This document shows, piece by piece, positions 17,835 through 25,771 of a stretch of DNA of 64,000 nt. The translations under genes and the position numbers were made by a program. This DNA comes from Pelomonas aquatica (lineage in GTDB: Bacteria; Pseudomonadota; Gammaproteobacteria; Burkholderiales; Burkholderiaceae_C). How positions within the stretch are numbered: position 1 is the stretch's first letter; each line of letters opens with the position of its first letter. The notes beneath the pieces were generated by a model. The model did not search any database, was not told where the DNA came from, and saw only the letters and a list, made by a program, of their open reading frames with translations. The stretch is taken from the NCBI RefSeq assembly GCF_026712205.1, contig NZ_JAPPUW010000003.1:215920-279919 (forward strand), read 5' to 3'.

Positions 17835-18429
17835 CCGGCCGAGCAACAGCAGCCTGCGATCGGGCGCGATGCGCGGGCTTGTTTCGGCGCTGCTGCTCAT
17901 CGGGTCGGTGCAGGCCGCCGCGGACGACGAGCCGAGCTGGGCCGCGCTGAGGCAGGGCGGCAAGGTCGTCCTGCTGCGCCACGCCCATGTCGAGATTCGG
18001 GAAGGGATCGGGCACCTCGCCCCGGGGCATTGCGACGAGGAGGTCAATCTTTCGCAACGCGGCGAGAAGCAGGCCCGGCAGATCGGCAAGGCCTTCAGGG
18101 CGCATGGCGTTCCGGTCGGAGAAGTCCTGACCAGCCCCTACTGCCGCTGCATCGACACGGGCAGGATCGCGTTTGGCAGCGCGACGCCCGTTCCTTATCT
18201 CAGGCCACCCGGAACGGTCTCTGAGGCGCAAGCGGAAGTCGATCAGGCAGGCCTGATGAAAGCCATCCTGACGCACCACGCACCCACGAACCTGGTCATG
18301 ATCACCCACGATCTCAACATCGCGGGCGTCGTCCTCGAAGACACCGTGCGGATGGGCGAGTTCTTCGTCGTCGAACCCAAGGGAGACCATCTGGACATCG
18401 TCGGATCCATCGTGATTGGCGAGGACTGA
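17824..18429 (+). CDS. Secreted histidine-phosphatase superfamily protein
   Basis: A 201-aa member of the phosphoglycerate-mutase-like superfamily. The phosphohistidine motif is VVLLRHAHVE (R52, H53), the second Arg lies in TSPYCRCIDTGRIAFG, and the second His in LVMITHDLNIAGVV. An N-terminal hydrophobic stretch (MRGLVSALLLIGSVQAAA) suggests export. I start at ATG 17824, which overlaps the end of the MBL gene by 11 bases; an in-frame ATG 45 bases upstream lies inside that gene. Substrate unknown. Confidence 0.78.
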   Translation: MNASRPSNSSLRSGAMRGLVSALLLIGSVQAAADDEPSWAALRQGGKVVLLRHAHVEIREGIGHLAPGHCDEEVNLSQRGEKQARQIGKAFRAHGVPVGEVLTSPYCRCIDTGRIAFGSATPVPYLRPPGTVSEAQAEVDQAGLMKAILTHHAPTNLVMITHDLNIAGVVLEDTVRMGEFFVVEPKGDHLDIVGSIVIGED

Positions 18430-18504
18430 ATCCAGCCGAATGCCCGGCCCCCGGCGCTCGGGTGAGCGAGGCGGAGTTGCAGGCGGCGACGATGCGCGCC
18501 GCGC

Positions 18505-19218
18505 CTACTGCCAGCGCAGATGCACAACCCGATAGCCGTTGGCCTTCAGTTGCTGCAGCAGAAAGGGCAAGGCCCGCGCCGTCTGGTCCTGCGCGTCATG
18601 CAGCAGCACGATGCCGCCGCCGCTCTTCGCGAGCTGCCCCAGCAGCTTGTCGGCCAGCATCTGCGGTGTCTGGTCGGGCAGCCAGTCTTCGGCGCCGGCA
18701 TCGACGGACATGACGGTGATCGCACGCTCGCGCAGCGCGGCCAGCAGCGTCGGCGTCTCCTCCAGGAAAGGGAAGCGCCAGGCCGGCGGCTCGCTGCCCA
18801 GTACGGCGCGGTAGGCGGCGGTCATCGCATCGAGGTCGGCCAGCTGCGCAGCGGGCGACAGCTGCGGGAAGTGCTCGTGCCGGAAGCCGTGCATGCCGAC
18901 GCTGTGGCCGGCGTCGCGCACCCGGCGGGCCAGCTCGGCGTGGGCCTGCAGCGGCGCGCCGTTCATGAAGAAGCTGGCCTGCACGCATTGCTCGGCCAGG
19001 GCCTTCAGCACGAGGGGCGTGGACTCGGGCCGCGGGCCGTCGTCGAAAGTCAGCACGACCTCCTTGGGCGCCAGCGCCGGCAGCGCGGCATGCTGGGCCG
19101 TGCCCCAGGCCGCGGCTTCGCGCGGCAGCGTCAGCGTGCGCGAGGTGCCGAGCGCGTCGGGCGCGCAAGCCGGTTGCGTGGCGGCGGCGGCCAGGGCCAG
19201 GCTCATCAGCAGGCCCAT
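18505..19218 (-). CDS. Polysaccharide deacetylase (NodB/CE4 domain), exported
   Basis: A 237-aa protein with a signal peptide and one CE4 domain. Motif 1 is VVLTFDDGPRPEST (catalytic Asp plus metal Asp) near residue 53, motif 2 is MHGFRHEHF with the metal His pair near 105, motif 3 is WRFPF near 146 and the last motif is GIVLLHDA near 207. CE4 enzymes remove N- or O-acetyl groups from chitin-like, xylan or peptidoglycan sugars. Motif 2 reads H-G-F-R-H where H-S/T-xx-H is usual, a mild variation. The start shares one base with the stop of the upstream transporter gene. Confidence 0.82.
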   Translation of the reverse strand: MGLLMSLALAAAATQPACAPDALGTSRTLTLPREAAAWGTAQHAALPALAPKEVVLTFDDGPRPESTPLVLKALAEQCVQASFFMNGAPLQAHAELARRVRDAGHSVGMHGFRHEHFPQLSPAAQLADLDAMTAAYRAVLGSEPPAWRFPFLEETPTLLAALRERAITVMSVDAGAEDWLPDQTPQMLADKLLGQLAKSGGGIVLLHDAQDQTARALPFLLQQLKANGYRVVHLRWQ

Positions 19219-20534
19219 CAGTGCGCTCCCACCGGTGCTTCGTTGCCGGCGGCGGCGGTGTCCTCGCGCCCGTCCTGCGGGAAGGGCGCCAGCCAGGCCA
19301 GCAGCACCGGCGGTACCGAGAACACCAGCACCCAGCCGAAGAAGCTCGAATAGTGGTGGCCGACCGCGTTCCACAGCAGGCCGCTGACGCTGCCGGTGCC
19401 CCATTTGGTCAGCGCCATGACGCCGGTGGCCATCGCGTAGTGGGCCATGCGGAAGGGGCCGGGGGCGATCTGCTGCATCATGTAGAGCATGTGGCCGACC
19501 GAGCCCATGCCGAAGCCGAACTTCTCGAGGGCGACGACGACGGCGATGGTGGCCGTGTCGGCCGGCAGCGTCTGCGCCAGATAGAAATAGGTCAGGTGCG
19601 GGATGTTGAGCACCAGGGCCAGCGTGAAGAAGCTGCGCGGCAGCGTGCGCCGGGCGACGAAGAAGCCGCCGAGGAAGGCGCCGGCGATGAAGCTCAGCGT
19701 GCCGACCGTGCCGTTGATGTGGCCCAGCGCCTCGTTGTCCAGGCCCAGGCCGCCGGCGGCGGCGCCGTCCAGCAGGAAGAGCGGGCCGAACTTCTCGATG
19801 AAGCCTTCGCCGAAACGGTAGAAGAAGATGACGGCCAGCATCATCCAGATCTGCGGCTTCTGGAAGAAGGTGACCCAGGCCTCGGCCGTGGCCTTCAGGC
19901 CGCCGGCCAGGCCCTGGCCGTGCAGATGCGACGGCCAACCCGGCGGCAGCACGCGCAGGTGGTAGAGGCCGAACAGCGCCATCGCCGCGGCAGCCAAGGC
20001 CACGACGATGACCCAGCACTGCACCCAGCTCAGGCCCATGTGGTTGTGCAGCCAGCCGGTCAGCGAGACCAGCAGGCCCGACGCGATGACGGCGCCGAGG
20101 TTCCAGCACATACCCTGCAGGCCGGAGTAGCGGGCCTGGTCGGTCTTGCTGACCGTCGTCATGAAGACGCCGTCGGCGCAGGTGTCCTGCGTGGCGGACG
20201 CGAAGCCGACGATCCAGAAGAAGGCCAGCGACAGCCTGAAGAAGTCCGCCAGCGGCAGGCACAGCGCGACGAGGCCGAGGGCCGCGGCCATCGCGAACTC
20301 CATGCCGATAACCCAGAAGCGCTTGCTGCGGTAGGTCTCCAGCAGCGGCGCCCACAGCGGCTTGAGCACCCAGGGCAGATACATCTGCGAGGTGTAGAGG
20401 GCGATGTCCTCGTTGGACACGCCGAGGTTCTTGTAGATGATGGCCGCGACGACGCCCACCATGACATTGGGCAGGCCCATGGCGAGGTAGAGCGAGGGCA
20501 CCCAGGTCAGCGGGTGGCGGGAGGTCTGGGTCAT
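19218..20534 (-). CDS. AmpG-like MFS transporter
   Basis: A 438-aa, roughly twelve-helix transporter. Features typical of AmpG-like permeases are LYLAMGLPNVMVGVV in helix 1, LPWVLKPLWAPLLETY in helix 2-3 and FASATQDTCADGVFM in helix 4-5. AmpG proteins import anhydro-muropeptides, and relatives move other amino-sugar or oligosaccharide fragments. It is coupled to the polysaccharide deacetylase gene, which suggests uptake of a deacetylated glycan fragment; this is inference. I start at ATG 20534; an upstream in-frame extension has no transporter features. The 230 bases upstream contain no further gene. Confidence 0.78.
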   Translation of the reverse strand: MTQTSRHPLTWVPSLYLAMGLPNVMVGVVAAIIYKNLGVSNEDIALYTSQMYLPWVLKPLWAPLLETYRSKRFWVIGMEFAMAAALGLVALCLPLADFFRLSLAFFWIVGFASATQDTCADGVFMTTVSKTDQARYSGLQGMCWNLGAVIASGLLVSLTGWLHNHMGLSWVQCWVIVVALAAAAMALFGLYHLRVLPPGWPSHLHGQGLAGGLKATAEAWVTFFQKPQIWMMLAVIFFYRFGEGFIEKFGPLFLLDGAAAGGLGLDNEALGHINGTVGTLSFIAGAFLGGFFVARRTLPRSFFTLALVLNIPHLTYFYLAQTLPADTATIAVVVALEKFGFGMGSVGHMLYMMQQIAPGPFRMAHYAMATGVMALTKWGTGSVSGLLWNAVGHHYSSFFGWVLVFSVPPVLLAWLAPFPQDGREDTAAAGNEAPVGAH

Positions 20535-20764
20535 GGCGGGCTGGGCTTCATGCTGCCGTTGGGCAGGGCGGGAACGGGGGTGCCCCGATTGGATTGCCGG
20601 GCCTGCGGCCCGGATCCTCGCGGCGGCCTCGTGCAGGCCCCTGGACGGCGTTTCGTTCGCAAGCGCCATGCCATGGGATCCGTTCGAGACAACGCTGTCA
20701 TTCTGTCCGAATTCGCGTCGTCTATGGACTAGGGTTAGCCATGCCGGCCCGGCTGCCCGGCGCG

Positions 20765-21024
20765 TCAGTCCCGCATCACGCTCAAGGGCTTCGCCACGGG
20801 GTTGGACAGCACCAGCGCCGTCGTGACGCTGCCGAATTTCGCCAGCGTGTCCGCCACGCGCTCCAGGTCGTGCGGCACCGCGAACGCGCAGTAGACGACG
20901 AAGCAGTCCTCGCCAGTGACGCGCAGCACCTGGAGCACCTCCGGCAGGCTCTGGAACAGCTGCACATAGCGGGCGATGTGCTCGTGCGCGGTGCGCACGC
21001 GGACCACGGCCTGCAGGTCCACCG
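20765..21024 (-). pseudogene. Lrp/AsnC regulator remnant (ligand-binding domain only)
   Basis: The minus strand encodes only the C-terminal RAM domain of an Lrp/AsnC regulator: LQAVVRVRTAHEHIARY, LPEVLQVLRVTGEDCFVVY and LAKFGSVTTALVLSNPVAK. The N-terminal helix-turn-helix is absent; going further upstream the frame reads antisense to a hydrolase remnant. About half of a normal 150-160 aa protein is missing. The cut lies at about 21015-21030, where the opposite-strand hydrolase remnant also begins. Confidence 0.75.
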
Positions 21025-21461
21025 CCTGGCCCAGCAGGACTGGGACCGCCCGAACTGCCGGCACTGGGCGGCGCGCCTGGAGCGGGCCGTGGCCGAGGCC
21101 GGGGCCGGAATGCATCCTGGTGGCCCACAGCCTGGGCTGCCTGCTGGTCGCGTGCTGGGCCGCGCAGACGCAGCGGCCCGTCCGCGCGGCGCTGCTGGTG
21201 GCGGCGCCCGATCCGCAGGGGCCGGCCTTCCCTGCCGCCGCAAAGGGTTTCGGCGCCCTGCCCCGGCAGCGCCTGCCCTTCGAGACGCGCATCATCGCGA
21301 GCCGGAACGACCCCTATGCCGGCCCCGCGTTCAGCAGGCAGGTCGCGGCGGCCTGGGGCGCCGAGCTGCAGGCCGCCGGCGAGGCCGGGCATCTGAATGC
21401 GCAGAGCGGGCTCGGTAGCTGGCCCGCGGCCTGGCAGCAGGTGCAGGGCTGGCGCCTCTGA
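21023..21461 (+). pseudogene. RBBP9/YdeN-type serine hydrolase remnant, truncated and frameshifted
   Basis: The plus strand starts mid-protein at LAQQDWDRP, typical of the N-terminal third of RBBP9/YdeN alpha/beta hydrolases, and continues WAARLERAVAEAG. The frame then shifts at the G run 21101-21104; in the next frame it goes on with ECILVAHSLGCLL (nucleophile elbow), ASRNDPYAG (catalytic Asp) and GHLNAQSGLG (catalytic His). Removing one G restores a single frame. The first 40 or so residues are missing, so the gene is dead. Its stop TGA overlaps the repeat that follows. Confidence 0.75.
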
Positions 21462-21561
21462 TACGGGTTTGCAATCAAAGTGATAACAAGGCGCGAAGCC
21501 GCGGACAGTGCTTGAGCACGGCAAGGCGAAGCAACGCAGCGCTTTGATTGCGAAGCCGTAT
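21461..21561 (+). repeat. 101-bp imperfect-palindrome repeat, left copy
   Basis: The ends are ATACGGGTTTGCAATCAAAG (21461-21480) and CTTTGATTGCGAAGCCGTAT (21542-21561), inverse complements at 18 of 20 positions. An inner hairpin GTGCTtgaGCAC lies at the centre. A second copy at 47446-47550 is about 94% identical in the opposite orientation. It sits between the ends of the hydrolase remnant and the convergent GH31 gene, so it may also act as a bidirectional terminator. Confidence 0.85.
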
Positions 21562-21575
21562 GAGAGGCCGCTGGC

Positions 21576-23873
21576 TCAGCCAGCCGACCAGCTCAGCGTG
21601 CCGCCCTCGGCCTGCACGGGGCTGCGCCGGCCGTCGACCTCGATGGCCCAGTCGCGCAGCACGCCTTCGCCGACCTCGGCCGTGTAGTGGCGGTCTTCGC
21701 GCCTGATCCTGCCTCGCGCCGCGATGCCGCCGCCGACCGCCGCGACCTCGAAGGCCACGCTCGCGCCGTCGTCCAGCTCGAACACGCGCAGCACGGTGCC
21801 GCGGCCGTAGTCGTAGTCCGGCCTCTCGGTCTCGGCGCCCCAGGCGATGACGCTGTTGGGCGCGGCATAGAGCGGCATGGACAGGAAGCCATGCGTCTCG
21901 CGATGCCAGCGTCCGCCCTGCTTCTTCTCGCCGCTGAGAAGATGCGTCCAGGTTCCTTGCGGCAGATAGAAGTCCACTTCTCCACTCTCGGTGAAGACGG
22001 GTGCGACGAGCAGGCTCTCGCCGAGCTGGTACTGCCGGTCCAGCGTCGCGCAGGCGGGGTCCTGCGGGTATTCCATCAACATGGAGCGCATCAGCGGCAC
22101 GCCCGTCTGCGTCGCCTCGAAGGCCCTGGCGTAGAGATAGGGCATGAGCCGGTGCTTGAGCCGCGTGAACACGCGCAGCACGTCGCAGCTTTCCTCGTCG
22201 ATCAGCCATGGCACTCGATAGCTGCTGCTGCCGTGCAGGCGGCTGTGCGAGGACATCAGGCCGAACTGGATCCAGCGCTTGTAGACGGCCGGCGGCGGGT
22301 TGCCCTCGAAGCCCCCGATGTCGTGGCTCCAGAACGCGAAGCCGCAGCTCGTCAGCGACAGGCCGCCGCGCAGGCTCTCAGCCATGGACTCGAACGTGCT
22401 CCAGCAGTCGCCACCCCAGTGCACCGGGAAACGCTGGCCCGACGCATAGGTGGAGCGCGCAAAGACGATGGCCTCCTGGCCCTGCACCTCCTGCAGCAGC
22501 TCGAACACCGCCTGGTTGTATTGCAGCGCGTAGAGGTTGTGCATCTCGACCGGGTCGGAGCCGTCGAAGTAGCTGACGCCTTCGCTCGGGATGCGCTCGC
22601 CGAAGTCGGTCTTGAAGCAGTCGGCGCCGGTGGCCAGCAGGCGGCGCAGATGGCCCTGGTACCAGGCCTTGGCGGCGGGGTTCGTGAAGTCCACGATGGC
22701 CATGCCGGGCTGCCACTGGTCGGTCTGGAAGGTCAGGCCATCTTGTGGCCCGCCCTTGCGCTTGATGAAGTAGCCCTGCGTTGCGCCTTCAGCGAACAGC
22801 GGCGACTGCTGCGCGACATAGGGGTTGATCCACAAGCTGATCTTCAGCCCCTTGGCATGCAGGCGCTTGAGCATGGCCTCGGGCTCGGGGAAGCCGCGGC
22901 GGTCCCACTCGAAGTCGCACCACTGGAACTCGCGCATCCAGAAGCAGTCGAAGTGGAAGACCGACAGCGGCAGCTCGCGCCGCGCCATCTCGTCGATGAA
23001 GTGGGTGGCCGTGGCCTCGTCGTATTGCGTCGTGAACGAGGTCGTCAGCCACAGGCCGAAGCTCCAGGCCGGCGGCAGCGGGGCGCGGCCGGTCAACGCT
23101 GTCAGCCGCTGCACGACGGCCTTGGGATTGGGGCCGGCGATGACGCAGTAGTCCAGGCTCTCGCCCTCGCGGCTGAACTGCACGCGCGCGACCTTCTCCG
23201 AGCCGACCTCGAAGGACACCGGGCCGGCCTCGTTGACGAGCACGCCGTAGCCGCGGTTGGTCAGGTAGAAGGGCACGTTCTTGTAGGCCTGCTCGCAGGC
23301 CGTGCCGCCGTCCTTGTTGGTGTTCTCGACGACCTGGCCGTTCTTGACCCAGGGCGTGAAGCGCTCGCCCAGGCCGTAGACGTTTTCGCCGACGGCCAGC
23401 GTCAGCTGGTCATGCACATGGTTGCGTGTGATGCCGTCCTTGCCGGCCCACTGGATGTAGCCCAGGCCGCGCCAGTCGCTCTTCGTCAGCACGCGCCCGC
23501 CTTCGCGGAATATCAGGCTCCAGCCCTCGCCCTTCTTCACGTCGACCGAGATCGCGCCGGAGCTCAGCGTGGCCTGGGTCTCGCCGTCAACGATCTGCAC
23601 GGCCGGCCGGCCGGCGCCGACCATCGGGATGTGCAGGCGCGGCGGCTGCGAGGCGCTGTAGTGCTCGACGCTGACGCGGATGACGCCCTCGAGCGGCGAG
23701 CTCAGCGTCACGGTCAGCGTGGGGCCTTGCAGCGTGTCGCCGCGGTGCTTGATGGGGCGCGTCGTGGCGAGCACGACGAGGCGGTCTGCGTGGGCTTCAA
23801 CCGCATAGGCCTCGGCCGCGTAGTGTGCGGCGACGCCCGGTTGAAGCAGCCACTGTCCGTCGGTGAACTTCAT
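21576..23873 (-). CDS. yicI: GH31 alpha-xylosidase (YicI type)
   Basis: A 765-aa GH31 enzyme without signal peptide, close in length to E. coli YicI (772 aa). The nucleophile Asp is in FKTDFGERIPSEG (near residue 420), whose GERIP context is a mark of the YicI alpha-xylosidases, and the acid/base Asp is in HWGGDCWSTFESM. It would remove the non-reducing-end alpha-1,6-xylose from xyloglucan oligosaccharides, probably in the cytoplasm. I start at ATG 23873, 13 bases after the halogenase-like gene with which it forms an operon. Released xylose is the substrate of XylA/XylB and the likely XylR inducer. Confidence 0.9.
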   Translation of the reverse strand: MKFTDGQWLLQPGVAAHYAAEAYAVEAHADRLVVLATTRPIKHRGDTLQGPTLTVTLSSPLEGVIRVSVEHYSASQPPRLHIPMVGAGRPAVQIVDGETQATLSSGAISVDVKKGEGWSLIFREGGRVLTKSDWRGLGYIQWAGKDGITRNHVHDQLTLAVGENVYGLGERFTPWVKNGQVVENTNKDGGTACEQAYKNVPFYLTNRGYGVLVNEAGPVSFEVGSEKVARVQFSREGESLDYCVIAGPNPKAVVQRLTALTGRAPLPPAWSFGLWLTTSFTTQYDEATATHFIDEMARRELPLSVFHFDCFWMREFQWCDFEWDRRGFPEPEAMLKRLHAKGLKISLWINPYVAQQSPLFAEGATQGYFIKRKGGPQDGLTFQTDQWQPGMAIVDFTNPAAKAWYQGHLRRLLATGADCFKTDFGERIPSEGVSYFDGSDPVEMHNLYALQYNQAVFELLQEVQGQEAIVFARSTYASGQRFPVHWGGDCWSTFESMAESLRGGLSLTSCGFAFWSHDIGGFEGNPPPAVYKRWIQFGLMSSHSRLHGSSSYRVPWLIDEESCDVLRVFTRLKHRLMPYLYARAFEATQTGVPLMRSMLMEYPQDPACATLDRQYQLGESLLVAPVFTESGEVDFYLPQGTWTHLLSGEKKQGGRWHRETHGFLSMPLYAAPNSVIAWGAETERPDYDYGRGTVLRVFELDDGASVAFEVAAVGGGIAARGRIRREDRHYTAEVGEGVLRDWAIEVDGRRSPVQAEGGTLSWSAG

Positions 23874-23886
23874 GGTGATGCTGGGG

Positions 23887-25413
23887 TCAGGGGTGGGAGG
23901 GGGCGCGCGCATGGCGCAGGATGTAGTCGGCGTGGTCGGGCATGCCGGCCGCGGTCTGCGCGATGGCCTGGCGCAGCCGCGTGAAGTGCTGCAGCAGGGC
24001 TTTGGCGTCGATGTGGTCGACGAAGGGGTCGTGGCTCTCGGGCCGCAGGCCGAGGCCGAAGAAGAGCGACACCCAGGACGGCTCGGCAAAGCCCTCGGGG
24101 TCGAAGATGGCGACACGGGCCGCGCTGCGGAACAGCTCGATCTGGTGGGCCAGCGAGTCGGGGATGGGCATGGCCGCGCAGTAGCGCCACAGCTCGCCGT
24201 CGCGCCTGTCGGTCAGCTTGTAGTGCAACGCGATGAAGTCGCGGATGGACTCGTACTGCCGGGCCATGCGGCGGTTGAACTCGGCGGCCAGATGCGGCTT
24301 GAACTGCCGGTCCGGGAAGAGCTCGATCAGCCGGCCGACGGCATCCATGATGAGCTGGATGCTGGTGGACTCCAGCGGCTCCAGGAAGCCGCCGGACAGG
24401 CCGATGGCGACGACGTTCCTGACCCAGCCGTCCCTGCGCCGGCCGGTCGTGAAGCGCAGCTGGCGCGGCGTGTCCAGCGCCCTGCCGTCCAGGCCGGCGA
24501 GCAGCGTGGCGGCGGCCTCGTCGTCGCCGATGAACTGGTTGCAGTAGACGTGGCCGTTGCCGATGCGGTGCTGCAGCGGGATGCGCCACTGCCAGCCGGC
24601 CGCCCTGGCGGTGGACGTGGTGTAGGGCGTCAGCGGCTCGACGCGTTCGCTCGGCACGGCCAGAGCGCTGTTGCAGGGCAGCAGCGCGCTCCAGTCCTCA
24701 AAGGGCGACTGCATCGCGCCGCCGATCAGCAGCGCCCGGAAGCCCGAGCAGTCGATGAAGAGGTCGCCGTCGACGCGGCGGCCGTCGGCCAGCCTCACGG
24801 CGGCGACGAAGCCGTCATCGGGCCGCAGCTCCACATCGACGATGGTGCCCTCCACGCGCCGGGCGCCGCGCTGCAGCGCGTACTCGCGCAGGGTGGCGGC
24901 GTAGAGGCCGGCGTCGAAGTGGTAGGCGAAGGAATAGGCATTGGCCGCCGACGGCGCCCCGCCCTCGGGCGGCGCGAAGCGGTTGCGCAAAGCCATGACC
25001 GTGGCCATGGACCAGTCCTCGTAGCCCGGCAGCCCGTCCACGATGTGCGACAGCCGCAGCCAGTGCTGCCAGGGCGGGCGGTTGTCGATGGCCGGGCCGA
25101 AGTCGCCGAAGCCGTGGAAGAAGCGGTGGCCCACGCGGCCCCAGTCGCGGAACTCGATGCCGAGCTTGAAACTGCCCTGGGTGCGCCTGACGAAGTCCGC
25201 GTCGTCCAGGCCCAGCGTGCGGTTGTAGGCGCGGATGGGCGGCAACGTGGCCTCGCCGACGCCGATGCTGCCGATGTCGGGCGACTCGACCAGCACGATC
25301 TCGCAGCGCCCCTCGCCGGCCGGCTCGAAGCGCTGGGCCAGCGGCGCGGCGGCCATCCAGCCGGCGGTGCCGCCGCCGACGATGACGATCCTGCGGATGG
25401 CGTGCTCGTTCAC
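23887..25413 (-). CDS. Flavin-dependent tryptophan halogenase family protein
   Basis: A 508-aa member of the PrnA-like family. It has the flavin motif GGGTAGWMAAA near residue 13, the catalytic-type Lys K83 in GSFKLGIEF, the family signature WQWRIP at 274-279 and LEPLESTSI near the chloride/flavin site. All hallmark residues of functional halogenases are present. I choose GTG 25413 because AGGAGG lies 5-6 bases upstream; a TTG five codons earlier is weaker. Such genes often lie beside TonB receptors in carbohydrate loci, where the substrate is unknown. It leads the operon with the GH31 gene and diverges from xylR. Confidence 0.85.
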   Translation of the reverse strand: MNEHAIRRIVIVGGGTAGWMAAAPLAQRFEPAGEGRCEIVLVESPDIGSIGVGEATLPPIRAYNRTLGLDDADFVRRTQGSFKLGIEFRDWGRVGHRFFHGFGDFGPAIDNRPPWQHWLRLSHIVDGLPGYEDWSMATVMALRNRFAPPEGGAPSAANAYSFAYHFDAGLYAATLREYALQRGARRVEGTIVDVELRPDDGFVAAVRLADGRRVDGDLFIDCSGFRALLIGGAMQSPFEDWSALLPCNSALAVPSERVEPLTPYTTSTARAAGWQWRIPLQHRIGNGHVYCNQFIGDDEAAATLLAGLDGRALDTPRQLRFTTGRRRDGWVRNVVAIGLSGGFLEPLESTSIQLIMDAVGRLIELFPDRQFKPHLAAEFNRRMARQYESIRDFIALHYKLTDRRDGELWRYCAAMPIPDSLAHQIELFRSAARVAIFDPEGFAEPSWVSLFFGLGLRPESHDPFVDHIDAKALLQHFTRLRQAIAQTAAGMPDHADYILRHARAPSHP

Positions 25414-25492
25414 GGCCGCCTCCTGCAAGGGCGCGGCGAACGGAAGCCGCCCGGCGCGGTCGGGTTCACTGCTTGTCTCCAGAAATCAAAAG

Positions 25493-25559
25493 GCAACCAC
25501 AGAGGCACAGAGCCACGGAGAAACACGCACAGAGCGCTTCTCTGTGCCTCTGTGGTTGC
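25493..25559. repeat. 20-bp perfect inverted repeat (hairpin element)
   Basis: GCAACCACAGAGGCACAGAG at 25493-25512 is the exact inverse complement of 25540-25559, with a 27-base loop. The stem would be a very stable hairpin in RNA from either strand. A diverged single arm occurs at 15466-15496, so it is a dispersed element. It lies in the 25414-25771 gap between the halogenase-like gene and xylR, where a hairpin would fall in the leader of one or the other transcript. Confidence 0.8.
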
Positions 25560-25690
25560 ATTTCCGTATTCGTTTCGGCAATGCCCGCGGCGCTTGGCGC
25601 CTTGGACAAACGGGAAGGCGCTGCGTTGGCGCCGGGCCGCGAGTCTGCGACTTGCCCGGCCGGGGCGGGAGGGTGTTTCCCCTTATTTAG

Positions 25691-25711
25691 TTAGTTTGAC
25701 GCACGAACTAA
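25691..25711. promoter_or_regulatory. Candidate XylR operator
   Basis: A 21-bp palindrome with arms TTAGTT (25691-25696) and AACTAA (25706-25711); the fuller sequence is TTAGTTTGACGCACGAACTA followed by A. It resembles the xyl operator of Bacillus (TTAGTTTG...CAAACTAA) bound by the ROK repressor XylR. It lies in the divergent gap between the halogenase/GH31 operon and xylR-xylB-xylA, so a single site could control both. The surrounding bases are markedly AT-rich for this genome. Confidence 0.65.
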
Positions 25712-25771
25712 TAATGTTTGCACAAGGCGGGGCCGAACTGCGCCCCGCTGACGAGACCCACGGAGACAAAC

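Noticed and set aside
18430..18504. Terminator between the convergent phosphatase and deacetylase genes
   Set aside because: GC-rich but no clear stem followed by a T run on either strand.
21461..21561. Integron attC site as an explanation for the palindromic repeat
   Set aside because: The ends do not show the paired RYYYAAC/GTTRRRY core sites, no integrase is present, and the element sits beyond gene stops in convergent gaps, not between cassettes.
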